Part shown: positions 37,672 to 48,679 of the stretch, piece after piece
Layout: each line of letters opens with the position of its first letter
Numbering within the stretch: position 1 is the stretch's first letter
Source: Capillidium heterosporum
Taxonomy: Eukaryota; Entomophthoromycota; Entomophthoromycetes; Entomophthorales; Capillidiaceae
Reading direction: 5' to 3'
NCBI GenBank assembly: GCA_016630905.1
Contig: WBMQ01000005.1
Span: 930,001 to 994,000 of the forward strand
DNA: 64,000 bases
Notes under the pieces: generated by a model
What the model was told of the DNA's origin: nothing
Databases searched by the model: none
The model's input: the letters and a program-made list of their open reading frames with translations, nothing else
Program-made: the position numbers and the translations under genes

Positions 37672-38155
37672 TGTGTTGCTTTGGAAATTGTAAAAGTTGA
37701 ATCTTAAATGGAAGCGGTAGTGAAATCAATTTTGAGTGCTGATTGCAGCTTCTGTATACTTAATCTGGGAATATTGTTAGATTGGTTAACCACTGTCTAA
37801 TGATTACTCAATTCTCTGTAATTTGTTTACTTGAAAACGTCAAAACCTTGAATTTGACCAATAGACACTTGTACCTTTTTTATACTTTCTCCAATTCCCG
37901 GTTTAAATAGGGAATCTCGTAAAATTAAAGGGCCTATCATACCCTGCACCATCTATCCAATAGATATCTAATGTAACTAAAATAAACCGGTATTATTAGC
38001 CAGAATTCCAAGGTTTATGCAAGTGGCCGCATTATGAAAGCAACCAAACTTCAAAAGCAAAAGTGTATGCGAATGAAATTAATTAACTTTGGTTTGGGAA
38101 CTAGAGTTTCACGCTTGCGACGTTAAAAGAAGGTGGGCGCAACTCGATATTCCCC
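37672..38155. other. Shared divergent promoter region
   Basis: 484 bp between the start codons of the Sac2-like gene (minus) and the phosphopantetheinyl transferase gene (plus). It must carry both promoters. No motif stands out. Confidence 0.6.
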
Positions 38156-39225
38156 ATGTCATTCCAACCCGATGGTGAGGCTGGTATGCGTAATGATGAG
38201 GTAATACTTTATTTCTAACTGTAGCTGTAACTGACTAGATTTGTTGTTTAGTCTTTACTACGATGGAGCTGCTGTACGAAAGATTGGAATGTCAGTGAAG
38301 ATGAGATAGATGCATACCTACAAAGGTATAGCTTTATTGAAGGAATTGAAAAAGTAAAGGAAAAGGTGCAGTTGAATGATAAAAAGTTGGGTTTAGCTTC
38401 GAAAGTACTTTTGTATAAAGCTATTATAGCTTTTACCAGTCAACTGTATCCGGATACCAAACCTGAATTGATAAAAAGAGCTATTAAGTTTGATTATAAT
38501 CAATATGGAAAACCTGGGTTGAATAAGGTAGCCTATTTTATAGAAGTTTATTTTACTGTTAGTTAAATTTTAGTCCTTTTTAGATGCATTTAGTAGAATG
38601 ACTGGGTTTCAATTCAATTTATCTCATTCAGGCGATTTTGTCTTTTTGGTAGCTGGGTTCTCGGTAGAGCTTGGTGTAGACGTTATGCAAGTTAGTGTGC
38701 CCACTCCAAACGAAACAGCTTCTGAGTTCATCTCTTGGTTTAAAGATGAGGTAACTTTTATAGATAGTGTATATAATTTAAACAATTTAGTTTTCGGATA
38801 AAGAATGGAATTCCATTGAAATGGCTATGAAGTTTACCACATTGAACTACAATCAGCTTAACCGGTTTATGGAATTATGGTGTCTCAAAGAGTCCATAAT
38901 CAAGGCTTTAGGTATTGGTTTAAGCTGCCCAATCCCACTCAAGGACCTGAGCTTTGACATGTATGATGTTCCCTTCCAGCTTCCTAGTTTTAACGTACTG
39001 ATTTGTAATGGAAACATAATAACTTTGCTTTAGGAAGGTTACGGCTCGATGCCTATTTTAATTGAGAAATTTTCGGCAGTTGGAGGTGATCATACCTTTG
39101 ACAATTGGAATTTTGAGTTGTCGTATTTAGATTTGAAGCACTGCTGTTGTCTGGCCTACAAAAGTTCTAAAACTTTTCCTATTGAGTCGGTTCAGATATT
39201 CAACCTACAGGATATATTATTTTGA
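38156..39225 (+). CDS. 4'-phosphopantetheinyl transferase (Lys5/AASDHPPT-like)
   Basis: Transfers phosphopantetheine from CoA to carrier domains of enzymes such as alpha-aminoadipate reductase, fatty acid or polyketide synthases. Five exons: 38156-38200, 38252-38527, 38574-38750, 38791-38994 and 39034-39225. All introns are GT-AG, 39-51 nt, phase 0, giving 297 residues. Family motifs are all visible: LLRWSCCTKDW at the start, NQYGKPGL, the substrate-binding FNLSHSG, the metal-binding GVDVM, and WCLKESIIKALGIGL (the W-x-x-KE-x-x-x-K motif). The start gives a short leader of 15 residues. A single PPTase of this type commonly serves all carrier proteins in fungi. Confidence 0.94.
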
Positions 39226-40170
39226 TCAGCATTCTTATTGAGTTTATTAAATTGTTGATGGAAACTTTTTTATGGGAAAGCTCTGATACATCTTTTTATT
39301 TGTTGGGTTTTTATATGCTGCTTTCCTTTAGTAGATATTTTACTATATTATACCGTATTAAGATGGAATTTTTATTTAGGATTCTCTATATTCAATGTAC
39401 TTTCAACTGGATACCAATCTTAGAACTACACTCTCCAAAAACTTTGATATAAGACTTTTTGGTTGAAGATAACTAGTGCTGTGAGGGATTACATGACAAA
39501 AGCTATAATAGCAGGGATTTGATTTAGAATGAAGATATTTAGTTCATTTTGAGGTCACGATCATTGCAACTAAATATAACAAAACAACTTTAGTTGTGTT
39601 GACTACAATAAGCTAGAGACTGAGTCAGGAATATCAAAGCCTAACTAGTAGGCCTTTCAAAGTACTGTTTATAGTCAATGTATTTGGTTCCTAGGAAATA
39701 AACTGGTAAAGAAGAATATATCTTGGTTAACACCTGTTTACTAATGTATATCAGCTATTTGCATATGGAAATTTCAAAGTTTAATTATTTGTAGCTTCAT
39801 TCATACCAAAATAATATTTTTAGTTGTATGCATGTACGTAAACTAAACAATAACCTTCTCATAATCAGCACATAATAGCACCGGTACCATGATGTATAAT
39901 CCTTTTTACCAGCTAATAGGAGCCATTCATATAAACTGATTGAAATCCACTACCTAATACAGACATAAGATCCATATTCCCTAACCAATTAATAAGTATC
40001 ACCATCAACACAACTTTACTTACAATGCAAAAGCAAAACCCAAGCTACTTGTATAAACTACAAAACCACCTAAAGTTTATCAAAATTTCCTCCAAAGTTT
40101 ATTGTATTCTTGGTGAAATCTAAATCTCACTTAAACTAACACTTAGAAAACCAAGTTCAAACTTTCAAGG
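39226..40170. other. Intergenic, no gene seen
   Basis: Convergent spacer between the PPTase gene and family gene F. A 76-codon hydrophobic frame at 39222-39452 overlaps the PPTase stop and is not supported. Confidence 0.55.
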
Positions 40171-41837
40171 TTAGGCTTCGAGCTTATAAGCTTCAGGCTT
40201 ATGAGGTATAGGTGTAGGAGCTTCAGCTGGGGGAGTTTCGACCTTGGCAGGTTCAGCTTTAGGAGCTTCTTTCTTACCTATCAGTATCAGACTTTTGGCT
40301 TGGCTGAATACCCAAGGCATCACCAACCTCACCAACGACTCCTTCGACCCCTTTGACTATGTGACCTATCAAGTTGAACTTATTTTTCTTTTCTGGTTCG
40401 GGGGTATCAGCTGGTTTTTCCTTCTTCCTACCAAACCCAAACAAGCTACCGACGCTTCCCAAGATATTACCTACTCCATTGGTGACTCCACCAACGATAC
40501 CACCTACCCCGTCGGTAATACCACTAGCGGCTTTGTCTACCCCATTGTAGACTCCACTGGCCACCTTATCAGCCACCTTAGTTAGCTCTTCCCCCTTGGG
40601 ACCTAAAGCTTCGGTAACTTCACCAGCAACACCTTCAACTCCCTTGGCTATACGGTCCACCAAATCGAACTTATTTTTGGATTCTGGTTTAGTAGGTTCC
40701 TCTTTTGGGTGTAGGCTGGTTTATCCTTGGATTTATCATTCTTCTTACCGAAGCCGAACAGGTTGCCAACTCCTCCCAAGATGTTGCCTACTCCGTTGGT
40801 AATTCCACCTACTAAGTTGCCTACTCCATTAGTAAGTTCACCAGCTGCCTTGTCTACTCCATTGGTAAGCTCGCTAGCTACCTTATCTATTGCCTTGTGT
40901 AAATCTTCCCCACTTGGCAACTCAACTTTGAGATCCACCTTACCAGCATCTGATTTGGTTCCATCAGTTGGTTTATCACTAGGTTTGCCACCAAAGAGGC
41001 TACCTACACTACCAACTAAGTCTTTAACCCCCTTGGATATACCGTCGATCAGCTTGGACTTGTCGGCGCCGAGCTTGGAATGATCGATCTTGATGCCACC
41101 TACCGACTTGAGCTTGGACTTGATGGACTCCAAATTCTTTTTGAGGGCTTCAAAGGTCTGCTCGACGGCATCCTAGGCTATCGGATATACCGACATCGCC
41201 CTTGTCGTCCTCTGATTTCTCTTGGTCGCCTTTGCTGCCTTCACCCTTTGAGTAATCAGCTGGTTTTTCTCCACTCTTACTGATCCCTAAAAAGTTACCT
41301 ACACTTCCCAAGATGTTGGAAACTCCATTATAGACACTACCAGCTACATTCCCCAATGTTTTAGGTAAATCTTCAAACTTGGAGGTCGTGCTCTTACTAG
41401 ATTCTGGCTTGGATGGCTCAGATTTAGGAGACTCTGGTTTCGAATACTCGGATTTGTGGGGCTCTGATTTCTCCTTGTCGTCTTTGGGAGCTTCTGATTT
41501 GGGCCTATTATCCTTGCTTGCATCCGATTTGAGAGGGCTAGGTCTTTTTCTCTTCATTGTTTTCGATACCCAAGTATTTACCTAACGTTCCAAAGACGGT
41601 GGAGATACTCTTTTTTAAACTGTCTACAAGAGCTGGATTGGTGTTGGCGTTTAATTCGCTTTCCAAATCGAATTGAGACAGCTGATCTAGATTGTTTAGG
41701 GCCGATCTATGGCTGCCATCAAACTCAGACCGGTCCAAGCTCCCCGATGAAGCGTACAGTGGGATTGCGTTTGATTCTACATTATTCAAAACGATCAACG
41801 TCGTCACTACCAGAGCTGACCTAAATAACTTCATCAC
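40171..41837 (-). CDS. Secreted SES-family protein F with 11-residue repeats, frame breaks
   Basis: The largest family member, about 550 codons on the minus strand with no intron. The signal peptide MKLFRSALVVTTLIVLNNVES is followed by IPLYASSGSLD, a variant of the family signature, and LNANTNPALVDSL. Then come a Lys/Ser/Pro linker (KSEPHKSEYSKPESPKSEP), a coiled stretch (FEALKKNLESIKSKLK), three blocks of 11-residue repeats each ending NILGSVG- or NILGGVG-like, and modules starting KFDLVDRIAKGVEG and KFNLIGHIVKGVEG like those in gene A. The tail ends PEAYKLEA. Four frame changes (near 41550, 41160, 40700 and 40270) separate these parts, yet each continues family-type sequence, so either assembly indels or a recently broken gene. 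Two adjacent Met codons are possible starts (41837, 41834). Confidence 0.68.
40425..40590 (-). repeat. 11-residue repeat block 3 of gene F
   Basis: Reading on the minus strand, four successive 11-mers: KVASGVYNGVD, KAASGITDGVG, GIVGGVTNGVG, NILGSVGSLFG. Hydrophobic and glycine residues recur at fixed places. Confidence 0.85.
40740..40910 (-). repeat. 11-residue repeat block 2 of gene F
   Basis: Four successive 11-mers on the minus strand: KVASELTNGVD, KAAGELTNGVG, NLVGGITNGVG, NILGGVGNLFG. Nearly parallel to block 3, so one block arose by duplication of the other. Confidence 0.85.
41270..41380 (-). repeat. 11-residue repeat block 1 of gene F
   Basis: Two clear 11-mers on the minus strand, NVAGSVYNGVS and NILGSVGNFLG, preceded by a less regular unit. 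Same end unit as blocks 2 and 3. Confidence 0.75.
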
Positions 41838-43346
41838 AGTCTAATTTGATTTTTGTAAATTTGTCATTCGACAAAAGCTTTCCACTTTATATAGCAAGTA
41901 ATTCAAATGTATCTACTCAAAACTGTAGTGAAAAGCGATCTTGATATTCTTGGAAAATTATTTTGTGATATTAGTTTCGAACCTAAATTGGCTGGAGACA
42001 TTTTAGCACAGCAGTGAAATATTCAATTAAGACCTACTATATATACTCACCTGTATCCTTGATAAATTCTTATAGCTGTATATACTTCATTATAGAGTAG
42101 TTTGATACCCATCTATCTAGGGTGCTGATTACTAGCACTGCATATAGATTTAAAGTGAAATTGTATGTATCAATCTGAATTTTAATATTCAACGATCAAA
42201 GATATAACTCTCAATTAGTATACTGTCCAATCATATGAATGAAAATTAACAGACATTGGTAGTTTATAAAATAGACTTCAAGCGTAAAATCTATTGGCGA
42301 TGTTAAATGCATCGGAAAATACATTTCCAACTATCAAAATAACTACTTTTCAAATGATGAACCCAGTTGAATAGAAATTTAATAAAAGTTGTATAGTTTG
42401 TGTTATCACTTCCCACACCTAGGTATACTATCAGCCCTTGTAAAGGAACCAATGCTAATGGGCCATAGTGCCACAACTTTACTACAAGATATCTACTAAA
42501 ACTGAATAACTTCTGAAACTACTCTTTCCAAATGAGCCTCCTTGCTTCGAGGCTTTCAAAAATTAGTATATTGAAAAGAATTGCCTTCATTGCTTTACAA
42601 TACTTTTTATTATTCTATCCTAATAGCAAATGCTTGGTCAATAATACTAGATCATAAAATTCTGAATTGAAGTTTTGTTCAATTTGTAAATACTCGTCCA
42701 GAAATTAATTAAATTCTGCTGAAGTTTATCATAAGCATTTTATAAGTTGTTTAATTTAATCATTTAATGGTGATCAACTATCTATGTTTTATAAAACCCC
42801 ATGCTGTTTATCAAGTTTAACTTGTAGTAGCTTACCAATTGTGAAAGATTGAAATCCTCATCTCGTAAATCAAGCTCTCTGGAGATAGCTTTCATCATTA
42901 GATCTAATATAGACTTTATTGAAATTTAGCGTCCAAAAATCAACATAGTTGTAAAACAGATGAAAATCTTCCTATGTTAGAATCCAATTTCCAGCAAATC
43001 TCAAGATATATATATACAAATTTCATGTTAAAGCCAAAGGTATACTAAAAGTCCACGTAAATTGGAAAGCTTGCTTTTAAATTAAAATCCTGAGTATTTT
43101 CAAAATCTAAGTGTATTATAGGGAATAAGTATGTTGCTAGACCATTTATAAACAGTATTTCACAATACAGAGATACATTATATAGATTGTAAAAATAGTT
43201 AATACCTACGATAGCAGATTTACAAAAATTTTAATATATATGGGAAATAAACTTCACTCTAGGGATGTTCATTCTAATATGAATAGTTATACAGATAAAG
43301 GTATGGCAATATATTTGAATGAAACTTGTAAATTCAATTGAAATCC
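41838..43346. other. Intergenic, no gene seen
   Basis: AT-rich spacer between family members F and G. No supported frame. Confidence 0.55.
41882..41896 (-). promoter_or_regulatory. TATA box of SES-family gene F
   Basis: TATATAAAG on the minus strand about 50 bp before the start codon, as in other family members. Confidence 0.55.
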
Positions 43347-43874
43347 TTAAGCTTTAGCATCTACCAGCTTAGATGTTTCAGCAGCTATCGCTTCGACTTT
43401 AAGGGTGTCTACTTTTAGCACCTCGATAAGCGAAAGCTTTATATCAAGAAATTACACCTTTAGGAAATTAAGTTTAGCATCTTTAATCAGCCTAGTTGAA
43501 ACATCCAGATTAGAGGATGGGGATAGCCCAGGTCCCTTGGCACTTAAACCATTGGCCTTTAACGGTATCCTATTTAACTTTCATCGTGATAACCTCCAGT
43601 TTCTTTATGAGACCAAGTTCGCTAGTAGATGAACTTATCAATGTCTATAACGATATTGTTAATTGTACTAATGAGGTCATTTAGTAGACCTAGTTTACTA
43701 TTTTCATTCAACTCCGTTTGGGCATTTATACTGGTTGGTTTCTTCAAACTCCTGTTTATACATAACTTAAACTCTTCGAGGCTTTCCGAAGACGCAAAAA
43801 AGAGTATATCGAAGCTTCGGCCTGGTTAAAGCAACTAACATAGCCACTAGTAAGCTAGGAGTGATGAAATCCAT
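43347..43874 (-). pseudogene. Decayed SES-family member G, sister of H
   Basis: The ATG at 43874 (minus) reads MDFITPSLLVAMLVAL, close to gene H. In another frame FFASSESLEEFKL, NAQTELNENSK and LGLLNDLIS continue the family pattern. The end (SKLVDAKA then TAA at 43347-43349) matches the AKPAEAKA end of gene H. Several breaks and a lost middle make it a pseudogene. Its promoter still has the TATA element (minus, about 43924-43932). It lies upstream of the LINE, with H beyond it, so G and H are a tandem duplicate pair. Confidence 0.75.
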
Positions 43875-44357
43875 TTTATTGTGATGTTTAGACTTTTATG
43901 ACCTCTACCAGTAGCTATGTCGCCTTATATAGTACAGCCTGTAGTTCCATTGATCTAAAGTACTACCTAATATTGATTGTAAGACTTGCCTTTGATGCCT
44001 CCATAAAATTTAGAGTATCTTTCTATTTCATTATAGTATCAAAAAGTTTCATCCGACCTTGTACTACCTCTATTCGGGTTTACTGGGAATCTTTAACATA
44101 AATCTATAAGTCAAATGTTTTCAGTAAACTAAAATGAAGATGGTGGTTTATCAGCAATCCTATCTATCAAATGTTGTTACTTTGTGCTTTCCTAATATAA
44201 CTAGTAATTTCTAAGTAAATCTGTTCATTTGAGAAACTCTCAAATCGAATTCTAAGCCTTGAAAATTTTAGAATTCTGAACTTCTATTGGCTAGAGATTT
44301 TGATTGGTCTTTGATAATGAGTAGCAACTACCATTTATGTTAGGAAATCATCACTAA
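43875..44357. other. Intergenic up to the LINE insertion
   Basis: Holds the TATA element of pseudogene G. Nothing else supported. Confidence 0.5.
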
Positions 44358-44372
44358 TAAAAATAGCTATAA
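44358..44372 (+). repeat. Target-site duplication, left copy
   Basis: TAAAAATAGCTATAA directly before the first LINE base. The identical 15-mer occurs at 46896-46910 directly after the LINE tail. Confidence 0.85.
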
Positions 44373-46895
44373 CCACTGATGGATCAATCTCCACCAATCC
44401 ACACAATGTTAAACTAGGTATTGAATCGTTCTACAATAACCTATTCTGTGAAAACGCCACTGCTACCGCTACCTCATTTGACTTCCTTTCACTGGTACCC
44501 CCGCTATCGGAAGGCGAAAAGGTTTCGGTCGAAGACAATCGAATGCTAACAGCAAGCATTACCTTGGATGAGCTTGATGCGGTCATGAAATTCCTCCCCC
44601 GCAACAAAGCTCCTGGTCCAGATGGAGTACCTTTTGAATTCTACCAACGGTACTATCCCACAATTTAAATTGGCCTTTTTAAAGGTTCTTAACGATAATT
44701 GGAAGCGTACTGTCCCCATCCCAGACCAGGACAAGTACACCATTGCACTTCTTTATAAGAACAAAGGTACTCGTTCGAACCTCAAGTACTGGCGTCCAAT
44801 TGCCCTATCTAACACTGATATGAAAATCATGTCAGCTGTAATGAACAATCGGCTCAAAGCAATCTGTAAGAAAGTAATCTCCCAGTACCAGTTTGGTTTT
44901 GTCCCGGACAGATCAATATGGGATAATATTACTCAGGTTCGAAACTGTATTGACTTTGGAGCTATCAATGCTACAGGTGGAGGTCTGGCATTTGTAGACT
45001 AGGAAAAAGCCTATGACCGGGTCAACTGGAACTTTCTTGACCGCACGATGGAGTGGTTTGGATTTCACCCTAAATTTAGATTGTGGGTACTAAGTCGCCT
45101 TAAGGATGCAACACCAACAGTATGCAGTGCCTATGGAACCACAGGTACAATCAAAGTAGGACAAGGACTGAGACAGGGTGACCCAATGTCACCGCTCCTC
45201 TACAACATTACAATCGACCCGCTACTTCGATGTTTGAACCACCTAATGGTGGGAGTACAGCAGTCTTCTACCACGCTACTCAAGGCGGTAGCATTTGCAG
45301 ACGACCTTGTAGTAGCTTGCACCAACAACCAAGACGTCAACTGTATGAAATTGATCCTAGAGGCATATTCAATAGGTTCGAACTCAAAAGTCAATCACGA
45401 TAAGATAGAGTGGCTCCCGATAAAAGGTAGGGGTGCCCCAACACTCGATGTGCCATTCTGTCCACCCAACCACCCAGTACGCCACCTAGGCGTATGGTTC
45501 AATACAAATGGCGTCGATCTAGCTTATTGTAAGCAGCACATTCTAGATACAGTTGTAAAACGTACCCACAACTGGAAGAACCGCATCCTCTCTTTTGCAG
45601 GGAAAGTAATTGCAATCAACGTCTTCCTCCATTCTAAACTTTACTACTTGGCGCACATAGTGCCTTTTGATCCAGGTTGGTTAAGCAAGATCCAAACATG
45701 GATCCACAAGTGGTTATGGGGCCGTCGTAAGCGTCCTCCCTCTAAGTTCCACCAAGAGGTAGGTCGTATCTCAGATGGCGGCATTGGGATCAGTGACTTT
45801 ATCCCCACGTGCGATAAGGTATTATGGAAAACATGTGGCCCGCTGTTCTTTTCAGATACTACCCCATCACAGGAAGCATCTCGAAGCATATGGCTGGCTT
45901 GCTATGGTGTACATCGAATACAGACCTGTGACAAGCTCATTGGTCTTTTTTTGCCAGGTTACTCCCAGCGTAAAAATACCGTTAGCTCATACTGGAGAGC
46001 TATAACTAAGAAGGTCAATGCTTGGAAAATCTACTGGCAGGTAAATCTAGTCCGACAGGGTAGATCCTCCTTGACTCAGGCCAGCATGAGATGGCCAGAT
46101 ACAGAAGAGCTTAGAAATGAATTTGAACCCAAGCCCTATATCCCAAGCAAGGTCAGACGCCCTAAAAACTTCTCGATCGACATCAGCCCGGCAATAACTA
46201 CTAGTGTATGGAAGATGGTCGATCATAAATTGTGGGCACCAGCCTGCAAAGTCCTACTCTGGAAACTACTTCAGGGAGCATTTTGGTCAGGAGACCGCAT
46301 CACCGATCCAGAAAGCAAGTTCAAAAAGTGTATTTGGTGCTCAGCCCCAATAGACTCACTAATTCACAGATGCTTTGAATGTACAATTCCCAACAAGCTA
46401 TGGGGGTGGGCAATCCTCCTCTCGACACAGTCCCAAATCACTGGCTGTGCTAACTTTTCATGGTTCTTTAATGAGATATCGTGGACGCCCTGGGTACCAA
46501 AATCTCTCAATGCAGCCATTTTTGCAGGCACACTTATGTCTATCCACAAACTGTGGATTTTGAATCTTTGTAATAAGCTTCGGAATGACTCTGCTGCTTC
46601 TTTCAGCTGGGACCGCTTCCAATATTCTTTGTCTCTTTCAAATCACTTGAGAGACGTTAGTACCCAATATACGAAGGGTAGACTTGCAGAAGAAATCGCA
46701 TCCTGGCCAGACCTTGATCCTGTTGTTACCTGGTAGCCTTTTCTTGTTCCCTGGGAACGAAAATATTATTTGGGAAGATCTGTCCCCACCTTCTCATTTC
46801 AACCTCTAAGCGCTTTAAGAAGCATCTAGAACATATTTATTCCTCACCTTATGATTTATTCTAAATAAGCATCTTGGCTTTAAAATAAAATAAAA
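44373..46895 (+). mobile_element. 5'-truncated LINE (non-LTR retrotransposon)
   Basis: Encodes the C-terminal part of a LINE ORF2. The reverse transcriptase starts at KFLPRNKAPGPDGVPFEFY, with LKYWRPIALSNTDMKI, FGFVPDRSIWDNI, the GLRQGDPMSPLLYNI block and the catalytic AFADDLVVA near 45290. A C-terminal zinc-finger region of the zf-RVT type follows (CIWCSAPIDSLIHRCFEC). The endonuclease domain is missing through 5' truncation. There is one +1 frame change near 44640 and one TAG at 45001-45003 inside the FVD-EKAYDRVNW block; otherwise it is open to 46736. The 3' end is four TAAAA units. Intact target-site duplications and few breaks indicate a fairly recent, dead-on-arrival insertion. Confidence 0.93.
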
Positions 46896-46910
46896 TAAAA
46901 ATAGCTATAA
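46896..46910 (+). repeat. Target-site duplication, right copy
   Basis: TAAAAATAGCTATAA, identical to 44358-44372. Its first bases overlap ambiguously with the TAAAA tail. Confidence 0.85.
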
Positions 46911-47142
46911 GCTTGTAGAAAGGTGATTCTATAGTTAGATACTATAGTAATTAGTATTATTGTAAAGCATATGTAGTAATAAATTTGCGAATTAGATAGC
47001 TTATTTTTAAAACATATATATATGGATGAAATTTAAATTTTATTCCAAACATTACATTTATTCTAATACCAATAATAATGATGATAAAAGTAAATCAATC
47101 TAATCGAATAGCATTCATAAACTGAACTGAAGTCCTTAAGCC

Positions 47143-47706
47143 TTAGCTTCAGCCGGCTTGGCTGCTTCAACAGCAGCGGCTGCAGCCTCAGCCTTAGGGG
47201 CATCTATCCTTTGGCTTTTCAACGATAGGGGGCTTCACGTCAGGGGATTCTACCTTGGGAGGATCAGGTTTAGTAGCTTCAGCCGATTTAGGTGGCTCGA
47301 CAACTGGAGCTTCAACTAGTTTAGGTGCATCTTCCGGTTTGTGAGCTTCGGCTTGTTTAGGTACTTCAGCCGCTGCTACTTCAACTTTAGGGGCTTCAGC
47401 AGGCTTAGCTTCCTCCTTGGCGACATCTGGTTTTTTAGGAATATCAAGTTTGGCAGTGACTTCATTACCAACATCTACAGCATTGTTGACGATAGTACCA
47501 ACAAGATCACCCAGTAAACCTGGTTTACTGTTGTCATTCAATTCGGCTTGAGTGTTTATACTGACTGGTTTCCTCAGACTTTTGTCCATACGTAATTCGA
47601 ACTCTTCAGGGCTCTCTGACATGGCAAAAAATGGGACAACCGAAGCTTCGATCTGGTGCAAGGCTACCAAGGTAGCTACTAGTAGGCTGGGAGTAAAGAA
47701 TTTCAT
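47143..47706 (-). CDS. Secreted SES-family protein H, near intact
   Basis: Minus strand, no intron, about 187 residues. The signal peptide MKFFTPSLLVATLVALHQIEA is followed by VVPFFAMSESPEEFELRMD, LNDNSKPGLLGDL and a helix NNAVDVGNEVTAKLDI, then a long Ala/Glu/Lys/Pro-rich tail (PKVEVAAAEVPKQAEAHKP). The frame ends at DRCP (47194), but one base away the tail continues APKAEAAAAAVEAAKPAEA to a stop at 47143-47145, so one +1 break near 47208 probably shortens the apparent product. Closest relative is pseudogene G. The tail lacks the KFNL module of A and F. Function unknown. Confidence 0.75.
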
Positions 47707-47760
47707 TTATTGAGATGTTTGGGCTTTGTTTGTAACCTCCACTAGTAGCTGGTCTTTGGT

Positions 47761-47769
47761 TTATATAGT
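47761..47769 (-). promoter_or_regulatory. TATA box of SES-family gene H
   Basis: CACTATATAA on the minus strand about 57 bp before the start codon at 47706. Confidence 0.6.
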
Positions 47770-48679
47770 GCCCTACGCAGCTCAGCTTCACAAAAGAAGT
47801 TACATCATAACATCGATCGTTTAGTCTTGCATCTGAAGTTTCATTAAAATTTGGACTATCTTCCTGCTTCACCATAACGATGTTCAAAACATTTCAAGCT
47901 AATTTATAGTTTAGTGGTAATGTTGGCGATCATGTAACGCTATTTGGATAAATTTAGTTGCCAGCTTATAGGGAATACTTTTCCCATAGCTAAGCATCAT
48001 AGTATTTAGAATTCTTGGACGTATATATCAGTTGATATTGGTTTATACTATAAATGGTGAAATTTTCTGGTAATAATGGACCTTTAGCACCTTGAAACAG
48101 CAAAGTTTATTTCAGATCTTCGAAAATTTTGCAATTATGATTTTTATAGATGTTTGGGTGGACGTTACTTTTCCCGAAAAAGGGCACTATAAGAGGTTTC
48201 TAATTGGACTTTGAGTCTTTATCGTCAATGTAGCCTTGGCTCTAAGTATTTTAGTATGAAATCCAATAAACATATCAAAGTGTATAAAATAGATTTTCTA
48301 ACATGCCATAAGCATCATTTGAGGCTGATCCTATTATTTATAGTGCTATAAATGCATTTCATTGAAACTTGTACTTTGAAATCTTGAATATAGGTGGGAA
48401 ATCCACTATAGAAATACCCAATAATAAACCTATTATATATCAAGGATGTAAATGCACATTTGAGTGGATGCTATATTTTAAGCGCATTTGAAAGGATATT
48501 AAATTGCAGCTTTATTTGCCATCAATATGTACACTACAATAAATAAACGTTGATGAAAATATGGTAAATTATTAACAAATATGTAATAAGCAATTAGATA
48601 AAACTATCATATTTATTAAAAATTAAAGTACCAGAAACACAAGGTAAAAAAGTAGAGAATGAGTAAAAGCTAAGTCCAA
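47770..48679. other. Intergenic, no gene seen
   Basis: Promoter side of gene H and downstream side of the chitin synthase gene. TTTATT at 48612-48617 is an AATAAA on the minus strand and may be the chitin synthase poly(A) signal. Confidence 0.55.

Noticed and set aside
40244-41585. Plus-strand frames opposite family gene F
   Set aside because: Antisense shadows. The minus strand carries signal peptide, family signature and repeat phasing.
45775-46563. Additional small frames inside the LINE
   Set aside because: Overlap the ORF2 frame, which has reverse transcriptase and zinc-finger motifs.
27750-47215. Programmed +1 frameshifting as the explanation for the family breaks
   Set aside because: Several junctions fit a skipped T after an NCC or CCT codon before a stop, which was tempting. 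But the junctions in the chitin synthase and at 41160 do not fit, and two breaks are -1, so no common signal exists.
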